Source of the DNA: an uncultured Acetatifactor sp.
GTDB lineage: Bacteria > Bacillota > Clostridia > Lachnospirales > Lachnospiraceae
Length of the DNA: 5,167 bases
Direction: 5' to 3'
Assembly: GCA_948496895.1 (NCBI GenBank)
Contig: CAOOJO010000235.1
Coordinates: 1 to 5,167 of the forward strand
Position numbers and translations under genes: made by a program. The notes beneath the pieces were generated by a model. It made no database searches, was not told the origin of the DNA, and saw nothing but the letters and a program-made list of their open reading frames with translations. Positions 1-5,167 of the stretch are shown piece after piece (the stretch's first letter is position 1; each line of letters starts with the position of its first letter).

Positions 1-574
1 GCCCTTCCTCCTCCAGCTTCCCGTCATAGAGCAGCAGCCAGGAGCTGTTGCTGACCGGATAACAGGCTTTTGCCGCCTCCATGTCCTCCCGGCGCAGCGC
101 AAACGCGCCTTTGCCCAGCCCCACTACGGCCATGGCACTGTGGTATTCGTCGCACCGCCTCGGCTCTCTGAGACTGTGTCGATTCTGCTGGTTGTGCAGC
201 GCCTTTTGTGCGATTCCCTCCATGGACTGCATGGCATGGGGATAGTCCAGCTCCGTCTTTACGATATAGTCCGTGGTTCCCAGGCGCAGGGCATCCTGGA
301 TATAGCTGAATTCATCATAATAGCTCAGCACCACGGAGACGATGAAGGGCTGGTTCTCCCTCAGCCACTGCAGCAGCTCCAGGCCGCTCTGTCCCGGCAT
401 GACGATATCCGTGAAGACCACGTCCACCTGCAGGTCTCCCTGAAGGATGTCGATTGCCTCCTGCACACTGCCAGCCTCCGCCACTACCTCCATCTGGTAT
501 TCCTTCCAGGGAATACGGTATCTGATTCCCGTGCGCATCAGCGCTTCGTCATCTACAATCAAGACATTCAGCAT
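1..574 (-). CDS. Response regulator, YesN/AraC type, N-terminal part (runs off left edge)
   Basis: Cytoplasmic response regulator, partner of the kinase encoded just upstream. I translated it by hand from the ATG at 574-572; 191 codons are present and the 3' end is outside the window. Residues 1 to about 125 form a receiver domain: MLNVLIVDDEA carries the acidic pair D8-D9, the phospho-acceptor is D56 in FTDIVMPG, the switch Ser is S84 in VVLSYYDEF, and the conserved Lys is K106 in DYIVKTEL. Residues from about 130 form the variable linker usual in this family. A C-terminal AraC-type helix-turn-helix is expected from the family but is not visible, so DNA binding is inferred. The start is fixed by AGGGAGG at 584-590, 9 nt upstream. 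One oddity is that K106 is followed by Thr, where most receivers have Pro. Certain as a receiver domain, likely as a YesN-type transcription factor. Confidence 0.9.
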   Translation of the reverse strand, partial: MLNVLIVDDEALMRTGIRYRIPWKEYQMEVVAEAGSVQEAIDILQGDLQVDVVFTDIVMPGQSGLELLQWLRENQPFIVSVVLSYYDEFSYIQDALRLGTTDYIVKTELDYPHAMQSMEGIAQKALHNQQNRHSLREPRRCDEYHSAMAVVGLGKGAFALRREDMEAAKACYPVSNSSWLLLYDGKLEEEG

Positions 575-583
575 ATCGCAGCA

Positions 584-590
584 CCTCCCT
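584..590 (-). promoter_or_regulatory. Ribosome binding site of the response regulator
   Basis: AGGGAGG on the minus strand, 9 nt before the ATG at 574. It lies in the 27-nt gap (575-601) after the kinase stop codon. It fixes the regulator start and supports co-transcription of kinase and regulator, since there is no room for a terminator or separate promoter. Confidence 0.8.
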
Positions 591-601
591 TCTGTGTCCG
601 C

Positions 602-2278
602 TCAGATTTGGATGCAAATCGTAATCCTCGTGCCACGGCCTTCCCTCCCTGGCCCGGCTGCCAGGGTGACCCCTCCCGCAAAGAACAGCTTCAGCGCCGA
701 ACTCACATATCTCAGCCCGATTCCTGCGCCATGGGCGGAAATCTCCAGGAGCTCCTGGTTCAGGTGCTCCTGCTTCTCCCTGCTGATGCCCTGACCGTTG
801 TCCTCTATCATCAGGCAAAGCCGTGCGTCCCTATAGAAAGCCCCCAGCCGGATCTCCAGGTTCCGCGCCTTCCCATGCTGGAAGCAGTTCTCTATGATGG
901 GCTGCAGCACGAAGCCCGGCATCTGCATGTCCAGAAGCTCCTGCGGCAGGTCGATTTCCTTTTCGTAGCCAAAGCTCTGTATCCGCCGCTGCAGGTAGAT
1001 ATAGTCGTCCGCGGCCCGCAGCTCGTCCCGCAGGGTGGTGACCTTGTTCTTGCCCAGGTTATGGTAGAGGAGATTGTTCAGCGCCCGCAGGGTCTCCGCC
1101 AGCTGCGTCTCTCCCTGCCCTGCTGCCTCCAGCCCGATGCTGTTCAGGGTATTGTGGATGAAATGAGGATTGATCCTGCTGAGCAACAGCTGGTTCTCCA
1201 GGTACGCGTTCTGTCTGCTGTCCTGCTCCACCTGGGCCAGGAGGCGGCAGATTTCCACCCGCATCTGCTCTATCTTCTCCTGGCATTCCCCCAGCTCACT
1301 GCTGTTCGCCCCCCGGTGGCCGTACAGTCCCTCCACACCCCTGCCGGAGAGTTCCTTCACAAAGGTGTCCAGCGGCCTATAGGCGGCCCTATATATCCGG
1401 AATGCCATAAAGGCAGCAAAGACAGCGTAAATCAGGATAAGCGTCACCACCTCCAGGAAAAAGGATCTGTAGACGCGCCTATATTCCTCATTGGGCACGC
1501 ACAGATACAAACTCCAGTGTGGAGCGGCATAGGAAAAGGGCACAAAGACCCTGCGTGCCTCTTCCTCGTCAAAGCTCTCCCCGGCCTCAAAGGGAAACTC
1601 TCCCAGGGCGTACCTGACTATTCCGCCCGCGTCCACCAGGCAGATGGCCATCTGCTTCCCGCTGCCGTCCTGTATCTGGGAAAAGAGACTCTCCAGAAAA
1701 TCAGAATCGCTCTCCATATAGACATAGAAATCCCGCCCGTCCACATTGCCCCCAAACCGCGCAAGGGACAGCACATATTTCCCGGACTCCTCTGAAATCC
1801 CCGGCACAAAGAACTCCGTATAGGGATACCTGTTGAAAAAAAGCGGCCTGTCCGGGGGAACCAGCTGTCCCACGGCATTGGTAATGAATGCCTCTGGAGC
1901 TTCTCCCGGAAAATAAAAGCAGCTGCTTCCCACCACCTGGCTCTGGAAATCATGGAGGTTCATCTGTTCCAGCACTTGCCTGGCCAGCTCCCGCCTGCGT
2001 AGCACGTCCCGGGTCATCAGATAATCCTCCACCTGGGCGATGATGCCTCCTCTGTAGGTCAACCCGGATGCCACTCTGTGCATCTCCTCCAGCGCCTGTC
2101 CCAGCTTATCTCCCACCGCGTTCAGGCTGAGCTGATAGCCCTCTTCTATGGTCTGCTCGAAACGCCGTGCCACATTGCGGAAGGTGTATACGGAGAAGAA
2201 CAGGATAGAGACGGCAGCGCTCACGATTACCATCATGATAATTTGGGCTTTTGTGGATTTGAAACGAAAAAGCTTCAT
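602..2278 (-). CDS. Sensor histidine kinase, YesM/LytS-like (HPK7-type)
   Basis: Membrane sensor kinase of 558 residues that should autophosphorylate on His and pass the phosphate to the adjacent regulator. Order of parts: a short basic N-terminus; membrane helix at about 12-32; an extracellular sensor region at about 33-272; a second helix at about 274-296; a HAMP-like or coiled linker at about 297-360; the His_kinase domain with H372 in SRINPHFIHNTL; then an ATPase domain with N-box PIIENCFQHG (460-469), G1 DNGQGIS (493-499) and G2 GAGIGLRYV (517-525). The length is normal for the family (about 570-600). The start is supported by AAGGAGG at 2285-2291, 6 nt upstream, and an extended -10 at 2314-2322. 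The stop is TGA (604-602). The H-box reads HFIHN rather than the commoner HFLYN, but the phospho-accepting His and its context are intact. The ligand is unknown; an oligosaccharide carried by the divergent transporter is inferred from context. Confidence 0.95.
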   Translation of the reverse strand: MKLFRFKSTKAQIIMMVIVSAAVSILFFSVYTFRNVARRFEQTIEEGYQLSLNAVGDKLGQALEEMHRVASGLTYRGGIIAQVEDYLMTRDVLRRRELARQVLEQMNLHDFQSQVVGSSCFYFPGEAPEAFITNAVGQLVPPDRPLFFNRYPYTEFFVPGISEESGKYVLSLARFGGNVDGRDFYVYMESDSDFLESLFSQIQDGSGKQMAICLVDAGGIVRYALGEFPFEAGESFDEEEARRVFVPFSYAAPHWSLYLCVPNEEYRRVYRSFFLEVVTLILIYAVFAAFMAFRIYRAAYRPLDTFVKELSGRGVEGLYGHRGANSSELGECQEKIEQMRVEICRLLAQVEQDSRQNAYLENQLLLSRINPHFIHNTLNSIGLEAAGQGETQLAETLRALNNLLYHNLGKNKVTTLRDELRAADDYIYLQRRIQSFGYEKEIDLPQELLDMQMPGFVLQPIIENCFQHGKARNLEIRLGAFYRDARLCLMIEDNGQGISREKQEHLNQELLEISAHGAGIGLRYVSSALKLFFAGGVTLAAGPGREGRGTRITICIQI

Positions 2279-2284
2279 AGCTCC

Positions 2285-2291
2285 CCTCCTT
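2285..2291 (-). promoter_or_regulatory. Ribosome binding site of the histidine kinase
   Basis: A perfect AAGGAGG on the minus strand, 6 nt before the kinase ATG at 2278. It decides the kinase start. Confidence 0.85.
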
Positions 2292-2313
2292 CACCTTTAC
2301 AATATTCCCTCTT

Positions 2314-2322
2314 ATTATAGCA
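2314..2322 (-). promoter_or_regulatory. Predicted extended -10 promoter of the kinase-regulator operon
   Basis: On the minus strand this reads TGCTATAAT: a consensus TATAAT (2319-2314) preceded by the extended TGn element (2322-2320). No good -35 hexamer is seen 16-18 bp upstream (about 2337-2343), but an extended -10 can compensate. Transcription would begin near 2307, giving a leader of about 28 nt with the AAGGAGG site in it. This fits low constitutive sigma-A expression of the sensor genes. Confidence 0.7.
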
Positions 2323-2359
2323 TTGCTGAAAAGAATTCTGGAAAAGAAATATGGAAAAA

Positions 2360-2374
2360 TCTATCACATTCTAT
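2360..2374 (+). repeat. TCTAT direct repeats one helical turn apart (possible regulator site)
   Basis: TCTAT occurs at 2360-2364 and again at 2370-2374, exactly 10 bp apart and so on the same face of the helix. The second copy extends to TCTATGGA (2370-2377), which recurs exactly at 2435-2442. AAATCTAT also occurs twice (2357-2364 and 2432-2439). AraC-family regulators often bind paired direct repeats upstream of the promoter they activate, so these may be sites for the adjacent regulator. The repeats are short and AT-rich, and chance is possible. Confidence 0.35.
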
Positions 2375-2414
2375 GGACTTTTCCACTCTCTTCTCCGTGA
2401 CGCTCTGCGCAGTT

Positions 2415-2424
2415 CAATATATTG
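2415..2424. repeat. 10-bp perfect palindrome in the divergent control region
   Basis: CAATATATTG is its own reverse complement; the flanking bases extend it imperfectly to 14 bp (2413-2426). It lies between the two TCTATGGA copies and upstream of the predicted rightward promoter, a plausible place for a dimeric regulator. A 10-bp palindrome in about 220 bp of AT-rich DNA is not rare, so function is uncertain. Confidence 0.25.
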
Positions 2425-2438
2425 GATGGATAAATCTA

Positions 2439-2467
2439 TGGATTTCGGAATTTCTTTGTGCAATAAT
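2439..2467 (+). promoter_or_regulatory. Candidate activator-dependent promoter of the transporter operon
   Basis: The -10 candidate is AATAAT (2462-2467), preceded by TGTGC (2457-2461), which matches the TRTGn extension common in Gram-positive promoters. At a 17-bp spacing the -35 position holds TGGATT (2439-2444), a poor match to TTGACA. A weak -35 beside possible regulator sites (2435-2442, 2415-2424) fits a promoter that needs the response regulator. Transcription would start near 2474, about 25 nt before the ATG and just upstream of the ribosome binding site. No other candidate in 2380-2480 looked better. Confidence 0.4.
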
Positions 2468-2480
2468 GACATTACTAATC

Positions 2481-2489
2481 AAAAGGAGG
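2481..2489 (+). promoter_or_regulatory. Ribosome binding site of the solute-binding lipoprotein
   Basis: AAAAGGAGG lies 9 nt before the ATG at 2499. It abuts an in-frame ATG at 2490 with no spacing, so 2499 is the better start. The reading frame is open much further upstream (to 2148), but that stretch overlaps the kinase gene on the other strand and has no start signal. Confidence 0.9.
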
Positions 2490-2498
2490 ATGAATTTT

Positions 2499-4283
2499 AT
2501 GAAACGAAAAACACTTATGTCTGTCATAACGGCAGCCCTTATCGTCAGCCTGACAGCCTGCGGCAGCCCTGATGCGGGAGAATCCAGCTCCGCAGCATCC
2601 ACGGCGGAAGAGTCCCAGTCCAGCCCCGCCGCTGAGCAGGAACCCGAAGAACAACCGGAGGAAGGGGCGGATTCCCAGCAGGACGGCGCGGAGCCTTCCA
2701 ATGCCGATGGCAATGAATATGTCAAAATGTTCGATGGACTTACCTTTACCACAGTCATCGCTACGCCCTCCGGGGACGTACTTCCTGAAGGCCAGACTGT
2801 GGAGGACAACTATAGAACCAGATGGTTCACGAAACAGACTGGCCTAGTGCCCAAAGTGGTATGGTCCGCCTCCGGGGATTCCTTTACACAGAAAATGAAC
2901 ATGATGATTGCTTCTGGCGATATCCCAGACTATTTCCAGGTATCCTACTCCCAGTATGAGGCTCTTGTGAAAGCCGACCTGCTGGCGGATCTGACGGAGT
3001 ATTATGATACCGTGCTGGATCCCCAATGGAGGGAGCTTTGGGCCTCCGCAGATGATGCCGACCTGAAAGCAGTGACCAAAGACGGCAAAATCTACGGCAT
3101 CCCCAAGGCCAATGGCCTGGGAGACTCCAACCCCTTGCTCTGGGTACGAAAGGACTGGCTGGACAAGCTGAATCTGGAAGAGCCTACCTGTATCGCTGAT
3201 ATCGCGGAAATAGCCAAAGCCTTTATGACACAGGATCCGGACGGCAACGGCCAGGACGACACCTATGGTCTGCCTATCCTGACCGGCTTCAACGCAGCCT
3301 TCGGCGGCACTGGCAGTGTAGCTGATATTTTCACCAACTATGGCGCGGCACCTGGTCAATGGGTGGAAAAAGAGGACGGCGTGGTCTACGGTTCCCTGAC
3401 CCAGGAAGCGAAAGAGACTCTGGAGCTGCTCAATTCCTGGTATCAGGAGGGCATCATCCCCCAGGATTTCGGCAGCTGGACAGACGATATGTACCAGCAG
3501 GCCGTCACGGGCAGCAAGGCGGGCATGTTCCTCGGACCCTGGTGGTTGAGCTGGTCCTACCTGACGGATACTGTACTCAATAATCCCGAGACAGAATGGG
3601 CCGCCTATGCCCTGCCCAAAGAAAGTGGTCAGAACTACATCGGCGGTGCCCCCAATGCGGCAGGATATGGCATCGGCGTGGTCAGCAAGGAGTGCGAAGA
3701 TCCCTCCATTTTCTTCTATTCCCTGAACGACATGTTCTACAACATGACCTTGGATACTTATCAGGCCGATTTGGAACAGGCCGCAACCGTATCTAACGCC
3801 TACACGCCCATGTCTATCTATCCTCTTCCGGCAGATGCCATCATGATGACAGGTGTCCTGGCGACCCGATATGCCGCCGGAGAGATTACCCTGGAGGAGG
3901 TAGGGGAACTGAGCAGCCCTTCTGAGGCAGTCTACAACCAGACCATGGCCCAGGCGGCAAAGGTGGTGGCCGACAGCGAGAATCCCTATGACAGCATGGA
4001 AGACTGGTCCAACTCCATGGGATATACAGTGGGCATGATGGCTCTGTACAATTCCAATGCAGAATATGTCCGCTCCGCCTATTCCGGAACCACTCCCACC
4101 ATGGAGAAACGCAAGACCTTCCTGGACAAGCTGGAGCTGGAAGCCTACACCAAGATGGTCATGGGCGATACCGATGGGAAGTCCGTCTCCGAATACTTCG
4201 ATGAATTCGTGTCCCAGTATCTGGAACAGGGCGGCCAGGATATGACCAATGAGGTACAGGGCGCGCTGGATGCGTTAAAATAG
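2499..4283 (+). CDS. ABC-transporter extracellular solute-binding lipoprotein, LplA/LipO-like (family 1)
   Basis: Binding protein of 594 residues that should capture an oligosaccharide outside the cell and deliver it to the permease. It begins with a lipoprotein signal peptide: basic MKRK, a hydrophobic stretch, then the lipobox LTAC with lipidated C21. Residues 22-72 are a low-complexity Ser/Ala/Glu/Gln/Pro tether that would hold the domain off the membrane. From about 73 there is a two-lobed binding fold, with family features such as MMIASGDIPDYF (135-146), GKIYGIPKANG (196-206) and the Asp-rich loop DPDGNGQDDTYG (246-257), which resembles a calcium-binding loop and is typical of large LplA-like proteins. 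Aromatic-rich patches (for example GPWWLSWSY, 346-354) could stack on sugar rings, as family proteins do. The length is slightly above the usual 500-570, partly because of the tether. The stop is TAG. It is the first gene of the rightward operon, divergent from its likely regulators. The substrate is unknown. Confidence 0.95.
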   Translation: MKRKTLMSVITAALIVSLTACGSPDAGESSSAASTAEESQSSPAAEQEPEEQPEEGADSQQDGAEPSNADGNEYVKMFDGLTFTTVIATPSGDVLPEGQTVEDNYRTRWFTKQTGLVPKVVWSASGDSFTQKMNMMIASGDIPDYFQVSYSQYEALVKADLLADLTEYYDTVLDPQWRELWASADDADLKAVTKDGKIYGIPKANGLGDSNPLLWVRKDWLDKLNLEEPTCIADIAEIAKAFMTQDPDGNGQDDTYGLPILTGFNAAFGGTGSVADIFTNYGAAPGQWVEKEDGVVYGSLTQEAKETLELLNSWYQEGIIPQDFGSWTDDMYQQAVTGSKAGMFLGPWWLSWSYLTDTVLNNPETEWAAYALPKESGQNYIGGAPNAAGYGIGVVSKECEDPSIFFYSLNDMFYNMTLDTYQADLEQAATVSNAYTPMSIYPLPADAIMMTGVLATRYAAGEITLEEVGELSSPSEAVYNQTMAQAAKVVADSENPYDSMEDWSNSMGYTVGMMALYNSNAEYVRSAYSGTTPTMEKRKTFLDKLELEAYTKMVMGDTDGKSVSEYFDEFVSQYLEQGGQDMTNEVQGALDALK

Positions 4284-4308
4284 ACACGTTTTCCCGTATA
4301 CAGCTTTT

Positions 4309-4338
4309 GAAAAGGAATGCTCCAGGGCATTCCTTTTC
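4309..4338 (+). terminator. Strong 12-bp hairpin between binding-protein and permease genes
   Basis: A perfect 12-bp stem, GAAAAGGAATGC (4309-4320) with GCATTCCTTTTC (4327-4338), closes a 6-nt loop TCCAGG. The 3' arm ends in TTTTC followed by TCCCTC, so the U-tract is short and the hairpin is likely a leaky terminator or a 3'-end-protecting structure rather than a full stop. Such hairpins after binding-protein genes commonly make the binding protein far more abundant than the membrane subunits. It lies 25 nt after the lipoprotein stop and ends 21 nt before the permease ATG. Confidence 0.75.
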
Positions 4339-4347
4339 TCCCTCGCG

Positions 4348-4354
4348 AAAGGAG
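4348..4354 (+). promoter_or_regulatory. Ribosome binding site of the permease
   Basis: AAAGGAG, 5 nt before the ATG at 4360. TCCTTT (4331-4336), in the 3' arm of the preceding hairpin, is complementary to AAAGGA (4348-4353), so an alternative fold could mask this site if the main hairpin were opened. Confidence 0.8.
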
Positions 4355-4359
4355 CCTAA

Positions 4360-5154
4360 ATGAAAAAAAAGAAATTCCTCGCCCAGCTTCCCTATCACCT
4401 GATGGTGCTGCCGGGTGTAGTGTTCGTCCTCCTGTTCAATACCAGCACCTGGGCGGGAATCGTCCTGGCCTTTCAGGACTTCATCCCCAGCAAGGGATGG
4501 TTCGGCTCACCTTGGGTGGGCCTTGACAATTTCGACCTGTTCTTCAGTCTGCCGGACAGCTTTGCCATCCTGCGCAATACCGTGGTCATCGCGGTGGGCA
4601 AAATCCTGGCGGGCACCCTCGTGTCCATCCTTTTCGCCCTGCTCCTCAATGAGCTGCAGGGCAGGCGGCTCAAAAAGAGCATCCAGACCGCAGTGTATCT
4701 GCCCCATTTCATCTCCTGGGTCATCTTTGCCACCATCATGCGCTCCATGCTCAGCGCCGATGGGGTGGTCAACCAGATCCTCCATCTGCTGGGCAGGGAG
4801 GAGTCTGTGCTGTTTTTGGGTACGCCCTCGCTGTTCCCCATCGTCATGATTGCCACGGAGACCCTGAAGGAATTCGGATTCGGCGCCATCGTCTATCTGT
4901 CCGCCCTGACGGCCATCGACCCTGCCTTGTACGAAGCGGCGGCCATCGATGGAGCCGGACGCTGGAAACAGGCTGTCCATGTGACCCTGCCAAGCCTGCT
5001 CCCTATCATTGTGCTCATGGCCACCCTGAATCTGGGCAATGTGCTGAACGCCGGATTCGACCAGATTTTCAATATGTACAATCCCCTGGTGTACTCCACC
5101 GGCGACATCATCGACACCTATGTCTACCGGGTAGGCCTAATCAGCTTCAATTAA
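4360..5154 (+). CDS. ABC sugar permease, LplB/YteP-like, apparently cut short by an early stop
   Basis: Inner-membrane permease subunit of a CUT1-type sugar importer (binding-protein-dependent transport family, MetI-like fold). The 264 residues show membrane helices at about 14-36, 72-97, 109-130, 158-182 and 212-232, and the EAA loop that docks the ATPase (EAAAIDGAGRWKQ, 192-204, followed by the usual LPSLLP). The sequence is full family-type up to DTYVYRVGLISFN (252-264) and then hits TAA. Relatives such as LplB and YteP are about 300-320 residues and have a sixth helix after this point, so some 40-55 residues are missing. The frame remains open after the stop and reads GLGS, matching the expected continuation. 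Most likely it is a nonsense mutation or a sequence error in an otherwise intact gene; if real, the permease is probably non-functional. The partner permease (LplC/YtcP type) is expected downstream, outside the window. Confidence 0.9.
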   Translation: MKKKKFLAQLPYHLMVLPGVVFVLLFNTSTWAGIVLAFQDFIPSKGWFGSPWVGLDNFDLFFSLPDSFAILRNTVVIAVGKILAGTLVSILFALLLNELQGRRLKKSIQTAVYLPHFISWVIFATIMRSMLSADGVVNQILHLLGREESVLFLGTPSLFPIVMIATETLKEFGFGAIVYLSALTAIDPALYEAAAIDGAGRWKQAVHVTLPSLLPIIVLMATLNLGNVLNAGFDQIFNMYNPLVYSTGDIIDTYVYRVGLISFN

Positions 5155-5167
5155 GGCCTGGGCTCGG
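5155..5167 (+). other. In-frame continuation of the permease after its stop codon (edge of window)
   Basis: The 13 bases after the TAA encode Gly-Leu-Gly-Ser in the permease frame with no further stop. LplB-type proteins continue here with a short Gly/Ala/Ser-rich stretch leading into the last helix, so this is read as leftover permease coding sequence. Only four codons are visible. Confidence 0.55.

Noticed and set aside
140..1795. A 551-codon open frame on the plus strand opposite the kinase and regulator genes
   Set aside because: It lies antisense to two clear genes, has no plausible ribosome binding site, and its translation is low-complexity His/Leu/Gln-rich with no recognisable domain. 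It is a by-product of codon use on the other strand.
2332..2339. AGAATTCT palindrome near the kinase promoter
   Set aside because: Only 8 bp and AT-rich; it falls where the -35 would be, but it is too short to call an operator.
2439..2453. A possible catabolite-response (cre) site around GGATTTCGGAATTTC
   Set aside because: It does not keep the conserved TGnAAnCG core and fits the consensus poorly.
2148..2498. An N-terminal extension of the binding-protein frame back to 2148
   Set aside because: It would overlap the start of the kinase gene and the control region and bury the signal peptide. The start at 2499 has a strong ribosome binding site followed by a lipoprotein signal.
4317..4526. 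A small open frame starting inside the hairpin, just before the permease
   Set aside because: Its ATG is in the stem, almost touching the AAAGG sequence, and the frame runs out of phase through the permease. No domain was seen.
1..5167. Mobile elements, CRISPR arrays, tRNA or rRNA genes
   Set aside because: No transposase-like protein, terminal repeats, spaced identical repeats or RNA-gene signatures were seen on either strand.

Overview
The window looks like a carbohydrate-uptake locus from a Gram-positive, gut-type Clostridia (Lachnospiraceae-like) genome. This is inferred from three things: the gene families (a YesM/YesN-type two-component system beside an LplA/LplB-type ABC importer), the strong AAGGAGG-type ribosome binding sites, and moderately GC-rich coding sequence set against an AT-rich intergenic region. 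The species cannot be named from the sequence alone.

Layout: two divergent transcription units share an AT-rich control region of about 220 bp (2279-2498). Leftward (minus strand) are a complete sensor histidine kinase (602-2278) and, 27 nt after its stop, the first 191 residues of its response regulator (574 down to 1). The regulator runs off the left edge before any DNA-binding domain appears. Rightward (plus strand) are a 594-residue solute-binding lipoprotein (2499-4283), a strong 12-bp hairpin (4309-4338), and an LplB-type permease (4360-5154). The window ends 13 bases later.

Likely working model (family knowledge plus inference): the membrane kinase senses an extracellular sugar, or the sugar-loaded binding protein, and phosphorylates the regulator. 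The regulator then activates the rightward promoter, so the lipoprotein captures an oligosaccharide and the permease imports it. No ATPase gene is visible. Importers of this family usually borrow a shared MsmK/MsmX-type ATPase, and the partner permease would be expected just beyond the right edge. The substrate cannot be determined here.

The most notable anomaly is that the permease reading frame stops at TAA (5152-5154), about 40-55 residues short of family length and before the last membrane helix. The same frame stays open after the stop and reads Gly-Leu-Gly-Ser. This suggests a single-base nonsense change (a Tyr codon to TAA) or a sequence error. No new type of system was recognised; the other observations concern regulation of a familiar one.
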